The notes under the pieces: model-generated
The model's database searches: none
Told to the model about the DNA's origin: nothing
What the model saw: only the letters and a program-made list of their open reading frames with translations
Assembly (NCBI RefSeq): GCF_009930795.1
Contig: NZ_CP017146.1
Location: forward strand, 1,364,001 to 1,428,000
DNA length: 64,000 nt
DNA from: Marisediminicola antarctica
Lineage (GTDB): Bacteria; Actinomycetota; Actinomycetes; Actinomycetales; Microbacteriaceae
Reading direction: 5' to 3'
Position numbers and translations under genes: made by a program
Part shown: piece by piece, positions 42,661 through 52,441 of the stretch
Position numbering within the stretch: position 1 is the first letter of the stretch
Layout of the letters: the number at the start of each line of letters is the position of its first letter

Positions 42661-42999
42661 CTTTCATAATTCAGGAGTGGGGGTTGGCTGACGCTGACTC
42701 GCTCGCTCGTCCGGCTTTCATCATTCAGGAGTTGCCGGTCGGGTAGGTGCAGTCGCGCGACGGAAACCGCATCCAACGGGCCGTTGCGGCGGCCAGATGC
42801 TGTGTTGCCAGCCATCCACCGCCGCGGCCGTCCCGTAATCCGGCTTGGTCTGCCGATTCACTCCTGAATGTTGAAAGCAGCCCAACCGGCCCGGCTCCTG
42901 AATGTTGAAAGCAGCCCAACCGGCCCGGCTCCTGAATGATGAAAGGGCCAACCCCGGGCGATTGCCCGGGACCGGCCCTTCACTCCTGAATGATGACAG
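42661..42999. repeat. R1 repeat cluster C (6 copies)
   Basis: Plus-strand copies at 42661-42677 and 42715-42731; minus-strand copies at 42861-42877, 42895-42911, 42929-42945 and 42983-42999. The 42861/42895 pair is part of an exact 34-bp tandem duplication. Again the gap is between convergent genes (DUF6264 and fbaA), it has no other gene, and each copy is in the sense of the gene it follows. Confidence 0.92.
42945..42978 (-). terminator. Intrinsic terminator of fbaA
   Basis: On the minus strand GGGCCGGTCCCGGGC (42978-42964 area) pairs with GCCCGGGGTTGGCCC around a 4-6 nt loop, followed by CTTTCATCATTC. The T-containing tail is supplied by an R1 repeat. Confidence 0.75.
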
Positions 43000-43004
43000 T
43001 CGGG

Positions 43005-44030
43005 CTAGGAGCCCGAGTGGCCCGCCGAGCCGAGCTGGCGGGTCGCATCGACGACGCGCGCGGCCATGCCCTTCTCGGCGATCTTGCCCCACGAGCGCGG
43101 GTCGTAGACCTTCTTGTTGCCGACCTCGCCGTCGATCTTGAAGAATCCGTCGTAGTTCTTGAGCACCGTGTCGGCGACGGCGCGGCTGTAGGCGTACTGC
43201 GTGTCGGTGTCGATGTTCATCTTCACGACACCGTTGGCGACGGCCGTGGCGATCTCCTCGTCGGTCGAACCCGAGCCGCCGTGGAAGACGAGGTCGAGCG
43301 GCAGCGCATCCGTCCCGTACTTCGACTGGATGCCGGACTGAATCTCGCCCAGCAGGTCCGGGCGCAGTTTCACGTTGCCGGGCTTGTAGACCCCGTGCAC
43401 GTTGCCGAACGTGAGCGCGGCGATGTAGCGCCCCTGGTCGCCGAGGCCGAGCGCGTCGACGAGGCCGATCACGTCGTCGAGCGTCGTGTACAGATTCGCG
43501 TTGATGTCGTGGCTGACGCCGTCTTCCTCGCCACCGACGACGCCGATCTCGACCTCGAGGATCGAGTTGATCGCCTTCATTCGTGGAAGCAGCATCTTCG
43601 CGATCTCGAGGTTCTCGCCAAGAGGCACAGCCGAGCCGTCCCACATGTGCGACTGGAAGATCGGGTTTCGTCCGGCGCGCACCTCGGCCTCGGAGGCCTC
43701 GATGAGCGGCAGCACGAAGCCGTCGAGTGCGTCCTTCGGGCAGTGGTCTGTGTGCAGCGCAACGGTGACCGGGTAGTTCTTGGCGACCTCGGTCGCGAAC
43801 GCGGCGAAGGCGAGGGCCCCGGATGCGCGGTTCTTGACGCTCTGGCCGGCGAAGTAGTCGGCGCCGCCGGTGGTCACCTGGATGATGCCGTCGGAGCCGG
43901 CCTCGGTCAGGCCCTGGAGCACGGCGTTGATCGTCGACGACGACGACACGTTGATCGCGGGGTACGCGAAGCCGTTGTTCTTGGCCTTGTCGAGCATCTC
44001 TGCGTACTGCTCTGGGGTTGCGACGGGCAT
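43005..44030 (-). CDS. fbaA: Class II fructose-bisphosphate aldolase
   Basis: 341 residues, the length of the FbaA/Rv0363c type. Zinc-binding H-T-D-H-C at residue ~95, later E and His ligands in E-V-E-I-G-V-V-G-G-E-E-D-G and F-H-G-G-S-G-S. Cleaves fructose 1,6-bisphosphate in glycolysis and gluconeogenesis. Lies next to the gluconeogenic glpX, divergently transcribed; an aldolase is not part of this block in M. tuberculosis, so the pairing is a local feature. Confidence 0.95.
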   Translation of the reverse strand: MPVATPEQYAEMLDKAKNNGFAYPAINVSSSSTINAVLQGLTEAGSDGIIQVTTGGADYFAGQSVKNRASGALAFAAFATEVAKNYPVTVALHTDHCPKDALDGFVLPLIEASEAEVRAGRNPIFQSHMWDGSAVPLGENLEIAKMLLPRMKAINSILEVEIGVVGGEEDGVSHDINANLYTTLDDVIGLVDALGLGDQGRYIAALTFGNVHGVYKPGNVKLRPDLLGEIQSGIQSKYGTDALPLDLVFHGGSGSTDEEIATAVANGVVKMNIDTDTQYAYSRAVADTVLKNYDGFFKIDGEVGNKKVYDPRSWGKIAEKGMAARVVDATRQLGSAGHSGS

Positions 44031-44299
44031 GTCATCTCCTCTGGGTGCTGAGGTCCGCGGCGCGGAACTCGTGGGTGCGGTACGTCGTTCGAAAGTCTAG
44101 CGAGGGGGCGAACGAAGCTGCGCGGCCGGATGCGGGTCGCCGTGGTGACGGACGGGTTCATCGCGCGGCGCATCCGCCGCCCCGCCCCATCTCAGGTTGC
44201 ACATATGTGCCGCGTCGTCGGCACGCCCTCTCGCTAGGCTGGGAGAGCGGCTCGCCCGATTTGGCCCCGCCACGAGATTCGACGCACACGAGGATGAAA

Positions 44300-45328
44300 A
44301 TGCCCACGGTGAACACCGAAAACGGAACCCTGTTCCTCCACCCCGACCGCAACCTCGCCATGGAACTGGTGCGAGCGACCGAAGCCGCCGCGATCCGCGC
44401 GGTGCCGTTCATCGGCCGCGGCGATAAGAATGCGGCCGACAAAGCCGCGGTCGACGCGATGCGCAAGTTCCTCGGCACGGTCAATTTCGACGGCGTCGTC
44501 GTGATTGGCGAGGGTGAGAAGGACGAAGCGCCGATGCTGTACAACGGCGAGCACGTGGGCAATGGCCGTGGACCTGCCTGCGACATTGCGGTCGACCCCA
44601 TCGACGGCACCTCGCTCACCGCCGCCGGTCGGCAGAACGCGATCTCGATGATCGCCGTGTCCGACCGCGGCAGCATGCTCGACGCCTCGTCGGTGTTCTA
44701 CATGGACAAGATCGTCGCGGGTCACGAGGCCGTCGGCATCGTCGACATCCGCAAGCCGATCGGCGAGAACCTGCGCGCCCTCGCGAAGGCCAAGGGCAAG
44801 CCGATCGGTGAGATGGTCGTAGCCGTGCTCGACCGGCCCCGCCACGCCCAGCTCATCGAGGACATCCGTACTGCCGGTGCCGGGACCCGCATCATGCTCG
44901 ACGGCGATGTCGCTGGCGGCATCAACGCGGCCCGCTACGGCACGCGTATCGACATGTGCGTGGGCATCGGCGGATCCCCAGAGGGCGTGGCCACGGCATG
45001 CGCGATCAAGGCGCTCGGCGGGCTCATCCAGGGGCGCCTCGTCGCCTCGTCCGACGACGAGCGCCAGAAGGGCCTCGACGCTGGACTCAAGTTCGACTAC
45101 ATCTACGAGGCCGACGAACTCGTGAGCAGCAACAACACCTACTTCGTCGCCACCGGTGTGACCGACGGTGGTCTGGTCAGTGGGGTGCGCCGCAAGGGTC
45201 CGACGATCCACACCGAGAGCATCGTCCTGCGGGGTCGGTCCGGCACCGTGCGTCGCGTCATCGGCGAGCACCTCGCCGATAAGTGGATCGGTGAGCTCGA
45301 CTTCGGAAACGTCGGCGACCACGCCTAG
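44300..45328 (+). CDS. glpX: Fructose-1,6-bisphosphatase class II
   Basis: 342 residues from ATG 44300; the ATG at 44294 is too close to its GAGG site, which fits 44300 better. GlpX motifs: V-V-I-G-E-G-E-K-D-E-A-P-M-L, D-P-I-D-G-T-S-L-T (metal and phosphate site) and G-G-S-P-E-G-V-A-T-A. Gluconeogenic phosphatase. A TAGGCT box near 44236 could be the promoter. Counterpart of Rv1099c. Confidence 0.95.
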   Translation: MPTVNTENGTLFLHPDRNLAMELVRATEAAAIRAVPFIGRGDKNAADKAAVDAMRKFLGTVNFDGVVVIGEGEKDEAPMLYNGEHVGNGRGPACDIAVDPIDGTSLTAAGRQNAISMIAVSDRGSMLDASSVFYMDKIVAGHEAVGIVDIRKPIGENLRALAKAKGKPIGEMVVAVLDRPRHAQLIEDIRTAGAGTRIMLDGDVAGGINAARYGTRIDMCVGIGGSPEGVATACAIKALGGLIQGRLVASSDDERQKGLDAGLKFDYIYEADELVSSNNTYFVATGVTDGGLVSGVRRKGPTIHTESIVLRGRSGTVRRVIGEHLADKWIGELDFGNVGDHA

Positions 45329-45376
45329 CCTTCGGATGCCGCGCGCCCGCGCGTTCGGCGGCGGGGGAACCTTCCC

Positions 45377-46720
45377 CTACGACGCCTCTGCCTCCAGCGC
45401 CGCGGTCAGCTCGAACGCCGTGAGTTCGCGCGGGGTCTCCTCGATCGTGCCGAGCGTGCCGAGCACCTTCGACTCGTCGAGCACGTTGAGCTTGCGCGCA
45501 GTCGGCAGCACCTGGCGCTCGAGCGAGCCGACGAACGAGTTGTAGTGCTTGACCGTGCTCTCGATCGACCGGCCGAGCTTGTCGGCGTGGGTCGCGAGGG
45601 TCGAGATGCGCCCGTAGAGCTCGCGACTCAGGTCGAACAGCTGCTTCGCCTCCTGTGTCACGACGTCCTGCTGCCAGCTGAACGCGACGGTCTTGAGCAC
45701 CGACCAGAGGGTCACGGGCGACGACAGCGCGACGCGTTTGCTGAACGCGAACTCCATGATGGTCGGGTCGGCCTCAAGGGCGGATGACACGAGCGACTCG
45801 TTCGGGATGAACGCGATCACCATCTCGGGGCTCGCCGCGAGGCCCTGCCAGTAGGCCTTGCTGCCGAGCGTCGTGATGTGGTCGCGCACCGCCTTCACGT
45901 GCTGCTTCATGAGCTGCTCGCGGCGTGCGAGTTCGGCGTCGGATGCCGTCGCCGGAATCGCGCTCGCCTCGAGGAACGCGTTGAACGGCACCTTCGCGTC
46001 GACCGCGATGCTCTTACCCCCCGGGAGGTAGACGACCATGTCGGGGCGTCCGGCTCCGGCATCCGAGGAGATGCTCGCCTGCACATCGAAGTCGACCCGC
46101 TCCAGCAAACCAGCCGACTCGACGACGCTGCGCAACTGCGTCTCGCCCCAGACCCCCCGCGAGGCGTTGTTGCGCAGGGCGGAGGCGAGGGACTCGGCGG
46201 TGTTGCGCAGGCGCTCCTCAGACTCGGTCGCGTTGCGCAACTGCTGGCTGAGCTCGCCATGCTGCAGGCTGCGCTGGGTCTCGAGGTCGGCGACCTTGAG
46301 CTGCATCGCGCGCAGCGACTCCTGCACCGGGGTGAGCGCCTGCAGCACCTTGCCCTCGGCGCGGTCGCGTTCCTGCCTCGACGCACGGTCCGCCTCCTGA
46401 CGCTCGATGAGCTCGCGGTACTGCCCCTGCTGGGCGCGCACCTGATCGCCGAGGGCGTCGGCGGTCGCCTGCACCGACGCGAGCTCGGCCGCGAGCCTCG
46501 ACTGGGCGGCCGTCTCCTCGGCGCGCATCGCGGCGAGGTCGATGGCGTGCCGAGCCTCGACGAGGGCGGGGTCGACTCCGCCGTCGGCTCTGCCGTCGGC
46601 TCTGCCGTCGGCTCTGCCGCCGATTCCGCCCGACGAGACACGCGCGACGAACCAGACGAGGCCGGCACCGAGGAGGGCGCCGACGACGAGACCGAGCAGG
46701 AGGGCAAGAAGAGGGTCCAT
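45377..46720 (-). CDS. rmuC: DNA recombination protein RmuC homologue
   Basis: 447 residues. One N-terminal membrane helix (~4-26), a long coiled coil (~50-185) and the RmuC nuclease-like core (~190-400; R-G-V-W-G-E-T-Q-L-R, D-M-V-V-Y-L-P, V-D-A-K-V-P-F-N-A-F). Limits DNA inversions at short repeats in E. coli, which is of note in a repeat-rich genome. Residues ~32-43 are a G-R-A-D-G-R-A-D-G-R-A-D-G tract from three perfect 12-bp DNA repeats (46580-46615). Confidence 0.9.
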   Translation of the reverse strand: MDPLLALLLGLVVGALLGAGLVWFVARVSSGGIGGRADGRADGRADGGVDPALVEARHAIDLAAMRAEETAAQSRLAAELASVQATADALGDQVRAQQGQYRELIERQEADRASRQERDRAEGKVLQALTPVQESLRAMQLKVADLETQRSLQHGELSQQLRNATESEERLRNTAESLASALRNNASRGVWGETQLRSVVESAGLLERVDFDVQASISSDAGAGRPDMVVYLPGGKSIAVDAKVPFNAFLEASAIPATASDAELARREQLMKQHVKAVRDHITTLGSKAYWQGLAASPEMVIAFIPNESLVSSALEADPTIMEFAFSKRVALSSPVTLWSVLKTVAFSWQQDVVTQEAKQLFDLSRELYGRISTLATHADKLGRSIESTVKHYNSFVGSLERQVLPTARKLNVLDESKVLGTLGTIEETPRELTAFELTAALEAEAS

Positions 46721-46765
46721 GCGCCCAGTGTGTCAGCGAGCACAGACATTGGTCGTTCGCGGCCA

Positions 46766-46771
46766 TAGCAT
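46766..46771 (+). promoter_or_regulatory. -10 box of mmsA
   Basis: TAGCAT, 6 nt before ATG 46778, predicts a leaderless transcript. Confidence 0.45.
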
Positions 46772-46777
46772 TGGCTC

Positions 46778-48265
46778 ATGACCACTGTTGATCACTGGGT
46801 GAACGGCGCTGCCTTCACCGGAGAATCCTCCCGTACCTCGCCCGTCTACAACCCCGCTGCCGGCACGGTGCAGCGCGAGGTCCGCCTCGCCACTGTCGCC
46901 GATGTCGATACCGCGGTGCAGGCCGCCAAGGCCGCCTTCCCCGCCTGGTCGGGGGCATCCTGGGCGAAGAGGCAAACGGTGATGTTCGCGTTCCGCGAGC
47001 TGCTGAACGCGCGCAAGGAGGACGTAGCGGCGATCCTCACGAACGAGCACGGCAAGGTGCTCTCCGACGCTCTTGGCGAGGTCGCCCGCGGCCTCGAGGT
47101 CGTCGAGTTCGCCACCGGCATGCCACACCTCGCCAAGGGCGAGTACAGCTCGAACGTCTCGACCGGCGTCGACGTCTACTCGATCCGCCAGGCGCTCGGC
47201 GTCGTCGGCATCATCAGCCCCTTCAACTTCCCGGCGATGGTGCCGCTGTGGTTCTTCCCCATCGCGATCGCGGCCGGCAACACCGTCGTGCTCAAGCCGA
47301 GCGAGAAGGACCCGTCCGCGGCGATCTGGATGGCCGAACTGTTCAAGGAGGCTGGCCTGCCGGACGGCGTGTTCAACGTCGTGCACGGCGACAAGGAGTC
47401 CGTCGACGCGATGCTGCAGCATCCGGATGTCGCCTCGATCAGCTTCGTCGGATCGACCCCCATCGCCAAGTACATCTACGAGACCGCGTCGAAGGCCGGC
47501 AAGCGTGTGCAGGCGCTCGGCGGAGCAAAGAACCACATGCTCGTGCTGCCGGATGCCGATCTCGACCTCGTCGCGGACTCCGCAGTCAACGCGGGCTTCG
47601 GCTCGGCCGGGGAGCGGTGCATGGCGATCAGCGTCGTCGTGGCGGTCGAACCTGTCGCCGACGAGCTCATCGAGAAGATCGCGAGCCGCATGGCCGACCT
47701 CAAGGTCGGCGACGGCACGCGCGGCTGCGACATGGGACCGCTTATCACGCGCGAGCACCGCGATAAGGTCGCCGGCTACATCGACGTCGCGATCGAGGAC
47801 GGCTCCACGGTCGTCATCGACGGGCGCGGCATCGAGGTCGACGGGGAGGCCGACGGATTCTGGCTCGGACCGACCCTGATCGACCGCGTGTCGACGAGCT
47901 CGAAGGTCTACACCGACGAGATCTTCGGCCCGGTGCTGTCGATCGTGCGTGTCGCGAGCTACGAGGACGGCGTCGCCCTGATCAACGCCTCGCAGTACGG
48001 CAACGGCACCGCGATTTTCACCAACGACGGCGGTGCCGCCCGGCGCTTCCAGAACGAGATCCAGGTGGGGATGATCGGCATCAACGTGCCGATCCCGGTG
48101 CCGGTCGGCTACTTCTCCTTCGGCGGCTGGAAGGACTCGCTGTTCGGAGACAGCAAAGCCTACGGCCCCGACGCCGTGCACTTCTTCACCCGGCAGAAGG
48201 CGATCACGAGCCGCTGGCTCGACCCAAGCCACGGCGGCATCAATCTCGGGTTCCCGCAGAACTGA
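46778..48265 (+). CDS. mmsA: CoA-acylating methylmalonate-semialdehyde dehydrogenase
   Basis: 495 residues, aldehyde dehydrogenase superfamily. Catalytic cysteine in G-S-A-G-E-R-C-M-A-I-S, the MmsA-type sequence with Cys in place of the usual G-Q-x-C; F-N-F-P-A-M-V-P-L-W-F in the cofactor region is also MmsA-specific. Converts (methyl)malonate semialdehyde to propionyl-CoA or acetyl-CoA in valine, thymine and inositol degradation. No partner catabolic genes are adjacent. Confidence 0.92.
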   Translation: MTTVDHWVNGAAFTGESSRTSPVYNPAAGTVQREVRLATVADVDTAVQAAKAAFPAWSGASWAKRQTVMFAFRELLNARKEDVAAILTNEHGKVLSDALGEVARGLEVVEFATGMPHLAKGEYSSNVSTGVDVYSIRQALGVVGIISPFNFPAMVPLWFFPIAIAAGNTVVLKPSEKDPSAAIWMAELFKEAGLPDGVFNVVHGDKESVDAMLQHPDVASISFVGSTPIAKYIYETASKAGKRVQALGGAKNHMLVLPDADLDLVADSAVNAGFGSAGERCMAISVVVAVEPVADELIEKIASRMADLKVGDGTRGCDMGPLITREHRDKVAGYIDVAIEDGSTVVIDGRGIEVDGEADGFWLGPTLIDRVSTSSKVYTDEIFGPVLSIVRVASYEDGVALINASQYGNGTAIFTNDGGAARRFQNEIQVGMIGINVPIPVPVGYFSFGGWKDSLFGDSKAYGPDAVHFFTRQKAITSRWLDPSHGGINLGFPQN

Positions 48266-48293
48266 ATCCGAAGCCGACCGCAGAACTGACCCC

Positions 48294-48635
48294 GTGCTGT
48301 TCCGGCGCAGGCTCGATCAGCTCGATTTCGTTCGAGTGCTCGCCGTCCACCGCGTTCCCGACGGTCCCGTCGTGATCGCGGCGGCGGCGGGCCCGCTGCG
48401 GTCGCGCCGCGACGGTGACATGATCGTGCTCAAGTTCGACACGGGCCAGTACGCCGTCGCGGTCAGTCCCCGGGCACTGGCCTGGCGCTGGCCGGGTGCC
48501 GCGGGGGAGCCGTGCCGGATGATGCTGTACTCGGTCAGCGGGTCGCGTACCTGGCGCGGGGAGCTGCGTCGGGTCGCGAAGCCGCAGCGGCGCGACGCTC
48601 TGTACAAGGCCGATTTGGCGGCCCCGGCGAGCTGA
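48294..48635 (+). CDS. Hypothetical protein
   Basis: 113 residues from GTG. Soluble, rich in Arg and Val, with no membrane segment or motif I recognise; it may be a small beta-rich domain (V-V-I-A-A-A-A-G-P-L, Y-A-V-A-V-S-P). Start chosen as the first in the frame after mmsA. Codon usage matches the neighbours, so it is likely real. Confidence 0.55.
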   Translation: MLFRRRLDQLDFVRVLAVHRVPDGPVVIAAAAGPLRSRRDGDMIVLKFDTGQYAVAVSPRALAWRWPGAAGEPCRMMLYSVSGSRTWRGELRRVAKPQRRDALYKADLAAPAS

Positions 48636-48670
48636 CCCGCCCACCGGCCGCACGGGTCGGAGTGACGTGT

Positions 48671-48728
48671 GCGCCCGTTTGTGACGTGCGCGCCCGCTCG
48701 AGCGGGCGCCTTTGTGACAAACGGGCGC
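48671..48728. repeat. R3 nested palindromic element
   Basis: Outer arms GCGCCCGTTTGT (48671-48682) and ACAAACGGGCGC (48717-48728) are perfectly complementary. They enclose a perfect 20-nt palindrome at 48690-48709 (GCGCCCG-CTCGAG-CGGGCGC). A second palindrome of the same plan is at 56321-56340. It lies between convergent genes. Confidence 0.85.
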
Positions 48729-48764
48729 TGAAGCAGGTGCGGCGCACGGCTGCCGCCGAGTTGT

Positions 48765-48829
48765 AACGCCGCGCGGTAGCGCCGCGCGGTAACGCCGCGC
48801 GGTAGCGCCGAGCGGTAGCGCCGAGCGGT
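48765..48829. repeat. 13-bp tandem repeat, 5 copies
   Basis: Five head-to-tail copies of (A)RCGCCG(C/A)GCGGT, alternating AACGCC and AGCGCC at their starts, with the last two carrying GAGCGGT. It lies between the R3 element and the exonuclease stop; a simple satellite with no coding sense. Confidence 0.85.
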
Positions 48830-48843
48830 AGCGCAGGAACGTA

Positions 48844-49461
48844 TCAGGACAGGACCATCGGGGAGTTATCGTCGACGCGGCCCGACTGGCGTGCCGCCCC
48901 GATCGCCCCGATCTTCGACCCCGTGAGCTCGGCGAGGTGCGCGATGTCTGTCGCATCGTGCCGGTTGGCCGCGTGCACGATGATTGCCGCGCAGGCTCGG
49001 GCATCCGCGAGCGCGTCGTGGTGCGCGAAGTCCTCGAACCCGGCCGCCATCGCCGCGACCGGAAGCTTGTAGGAATCGAGGTGGTACGTCTTGCGAGCGA
49101 CCTGGAGGCTGCACAGGTAGCGGTAGGCGGGCGCCTCGATGAAGCTCGCCGCGCAGGCCGCGGTGATCACCCCCATGTCGAAGCCGGCGTTGTGCGCGAC
49201 GAAATGGTCGTCGCCGGCGAAGGCGATCAGGTCGGCGAATTGCTCGCCCCAGAGCGGCTCATCGGCGCAGTCCGCCTCGACGATCCCGTGGATGCGGGTG
49301 TTCCACTCATTGAAAGCGTCGTGGCCGAGGGGCGGGCGGATGAACCAGCTCGCCGAATCGACAACCTTGCCGTCGCGCACCTTGACCAGGCCGACCGAGC
49401 ACGCGGACGCCCGCGAGGAGTTGGCGGTTTCGAAATCGATCGCAGTGAAGTCCAGTGGCAT
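48844..49461 (-). CDS. DEDDh 3'-5' exonuclease (DNA polymerase III epsilon-like)
   Basis: 205 residues. Exonuclease motifs I-III in place: A-I-D-F-E-T-A-N at residue ~7, H-N-A-G-F-D at ~94 and the catalytic H-x(4)-D in H-H-D-A-L-A-D-A-R. No BRCT or endonuclease domain. Likely a stand-alone proofreading or nucleic-acid turnover enzyme. Start at ATG 49461 gives the family's short N-terminus. Confidence 0.9.
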   Translation of the reverse strand: MPLDFTAIDFETANSSRASACSVGLVKVRDGKVVDSASWFIRPPLGHDAFNEWNTRIHGIVEADCADEPLWGEQFADLIAFAGDDHFVAHNAGFDMGVITAACAASFIEAPAYRYLCSLQVARKTYHLDSYKLPVAAMAAGFEDFAHHDALADARACAAIIVHAANRHDATDIAHLAELTGSKIGAIGAARQSGRVDDNSPMVLS

Positions 49462-49487
49462 TGTTCGATGTTCTCATGGGCCTCCGA

Positions 49488-49537
49488 CGCCGGGCGGCAG
49501 GCGCGCCCCATCCGGCGCCGGGCGGCAGGCGCGCCCC
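49488..49537. repeat. 22-bp direct repeat pair
   Basis: CGCCGGGCGGCAGGCGCG plus CCCC is present at 49488-49509 and again at 49516-49537 (28-bp period) in the gap between the exonuclease and glycosylase genes. Confidence 0.8.
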
Positions 49538-49576
49538 CTCCGACGGCACCCACCCGCATCCGCCAGCTCCGAGCCC

Positions 49577-50437
49577 TTACTTGAGCAGCCGCGAGAGCAC
49601 CCGGTCGGCGAGCGGCTTCCCGCCGGTCTGGCAGGTCGGGCAGTACTGCAGCGTCGAGTCGGCGAAGATCACCTGCCGCACGGTGTCACCGCACACCGGG
49701 CAGGCCTCGCCGGTGCGGCCGTGCACGCGCAGCCCCGACTTCTTCTCCTTCTTGAGCTCGGATGCCGCGAGCCCGTCGGCGCGCGCGATCGCCTCCCGCA
49801 GGGTTGCCTGCATCGCGTCGAACAGCCGCGCCGCCTCCTCGGCCGACATGGCGGCCGGCTTGAACGGCGACATCCGCGCGGCGTGCAGGATCTCGTCGGA
49901 GTATGCGTTGCCGATCCCCGCGATGATCGACTGGTTGCGCAGCACGCCCTTGATCTGGGCGCGGCCAGCGGCGTGGAGGATGCCCGCGAGCGTGTCGCAC
50001 GTGAAGCCCGCAGCGAGCGGGTCCGGCCCGAGGCGGGCGATGCCGGGCACGTCGGTGGGGGAGCGCACGACGTAGATCGCGAGGCTCTTCTTCGTGCCAG
50101 CCTCGGTCACGTCGAAACCCGACCCGTCATCCAGCACGAGCCGCGCCGCGAGCGGCCCCTTGCCCGACCGCCCGGTCTGCACCGGCGGAGCCTCCCGCCA
50201 GCGGATCCATCCCGCCCTCGCCAGATGCATCACGAGGTGCAGGTCACCGACCGCGAAGTCGAGGAACTTGCCGTGCCGAGCCACCCCGCCGACCACCGGG
50301 CCGGCAAGGGCCGAGACGGGCGGGTCGAACGTCTTCAGCGCGGCCACCGCGACGATGTCGAGCCGGTCGAGCGTGCGGCCGCGCAGCCGCGCGGTGAGGT
50401 CGCTCGCGAGAGCATGGACTTCGGGAAGCTCGGGCAC
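49577..50437 (-). CDS. Fpg/Nei family DNA glycosylase
   Basis: 286 residues from GTG 50437, chosen because it places Pro2 and Glu3 (P-E-L-P-E-V) directly after the initiator as the mechanism requires. Helix-two-turn-helix with G-I-G-N-A-Y-S-D-E-I, and a C-terminal zinc finger (C-P-V-C-G ... Y-C-P-T-C-Q-T-G-G-K-P). It excises oxidised bases. The beta-F finger and N-terminus suit the actinobacterial Fpg/Nei-like class; which lesions it prefers is not evident. Confidence 0.93.
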   Translation of the reverse strand: MPELPEVHALASDLTARLRGRTLDRLDIVAVAALKTFDPPVSALAGPVVGGVARHGKFLDFAVGDLHLVMHLARAGWIRWREAPPVQTGRSGKGPLAARLVLDDGSGFDVTEAGTKKSLAIYVVRSPTDVPGIARLGPDPLAAGFTCDTLAGILHAAGRAQIKGVLRNQSIIAGIGNAYSDEILHAARMSPFKPAAMSAEEAARLFDAMQATLREAIARADGLAASELKKEKKSGLRVHGRTGEACPVCGDTVRQVIFADSTLQYCPTCQTGGKPLADRVLSRLLK

Positions 50438-50506
50438 CGCTTCAGTCTCGACCGGATCCCGGCCCCGCGCCACCCGTGCGCGCACGCCGGCGGCACGGCG
50501 GCCCGG

Positions 50507-50512
50507 TACCCT
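50507..50512 (+). promoter_or_regulatory. -10-like box of ychF
   Basis: TACCCT, 8 nt before GTG 50521; a leaderless start is likely since no ribosome site is seen. Confidence 0.4.
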
Positions 50513-50520
50513 TGACACTC

Positions 50521-51594
<1,074 letters not shown>

Positions 51595-51713
51595 CTGTCG
51601 GTCTGATCAAGGGTTTTCGTCAGACCGGCACGAGTGGATGAGTGAGTTGCGACTCGGCATCGATAGCTTCCGCAGTCTTGCATCGGTGTCTTGATGGACG
51701 CCATGCTCTAAAC

Positions 51714-52136
51714 ATGAGCAATTGGCAGCGCAGGACTCTCGGCACCGCGGTCGTTCTTTCCGTGGGCGTCAGTCTCGTCGCGTGCTCGGCAACCTCGGTT
51801 CAGGAGTCCCCGAACGGCCGGTTGATTGCCGTCTCCGGGCAGGCGAGCGACGCCCAGGAGCAGGCGCTCGCGACTGGAACAGTCGTGTGGGGGCGTGGCG
51901 ATTGCATGGTGGTCGAAGCGGAGGAGACCTACCTCATTGTGTTCCCGCGGGGCACGACGATCGGCGACAGTGAAAAGGTGACCCTCCCCAACGGCTCTGT
52001 CATCAGCGCTGGCGACGAGGTGGGACTTGGGGGCGGCTTCCACTTGGCTTCCACGGCGAAGAGTGAGCTCTCGGCGATACCGGAGGCGTGTCTGACCGAA
52101 GAGGTGTTTTGGGCAACCGGCGAGGTGGCAGAGTGA
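51714..52136 (+). CDS. Hypothetical lipoprotein
   Basis: 140 residues from ATG 51714. Lipoprotein signal peptide with basic start (W-Q-R-R), hydrophobic core and lipobox L-V-A-C at ~21-24. The mature part is small, with two further cysteines, and has no family I recognise. It lies within the insert behind ychF, alone on its transcript. Confidence 0.7.
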   Translation: MSNWQRRTLGTAVVLSVGVSLVACSATSVQESPNGRLIAVSGQASDAQEQALATGTVVWGRGDCMVVEAEETYLIVFPRGTTIGDSEKVTLPNGSVISAGDEVGLGGGFHLASTAKSELSAIPEACLTEEVFWATGEVAE

Positions 52137-52210
52137 TCCCGGTCGCCGGATGCAGTCCTCACGCATGTTCGCGCGGCAGGCCTTCCTCGCAGACACTTTT
52201 CGGCTACGAA

Positions 52211-52239
52211 ACGTGGTGGAGTTCCGCTTCAACGTGTAG
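52211..52239 (+). repeat. Displaced copy of the ychF 3' end (copy 2)
   Basis: GTGGTGGAGTTCCGCTTCAA plus CGTGTAG reproduces the last codons of ychF (V-V-E-F-R-F-N-V-stop), whose own end is at 51565-51594. It has no upstream ychF coding sequence. The 305-bp gap around it (52137-52441) holds no other feature I can support. Confidence 0.85.
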
Positions 52240-52441
52240 TGCCGCTCAGTATCGCGAGGGCTGGCCGATTGACGCAGGGCGTGTGAGCGAAGCTATTCGA
52301 ACATGACAGAGTCTCACTACCGCGACATTCTGGATGAACCACGGTGGTCGGAGCCCCAACAGAGGGTACGTTTTCTTCAATAGATCGAAACGCCGCTGTG
52401 GGCGTATGGTCCGTCAGCGCTAGACGAAATGGAGCAACACC

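Noticed and set aside
46733-48232. A 499-codon minus-strand open frame
   Set aside because: Antisense to mmsA, which has intact catalytic motifs.
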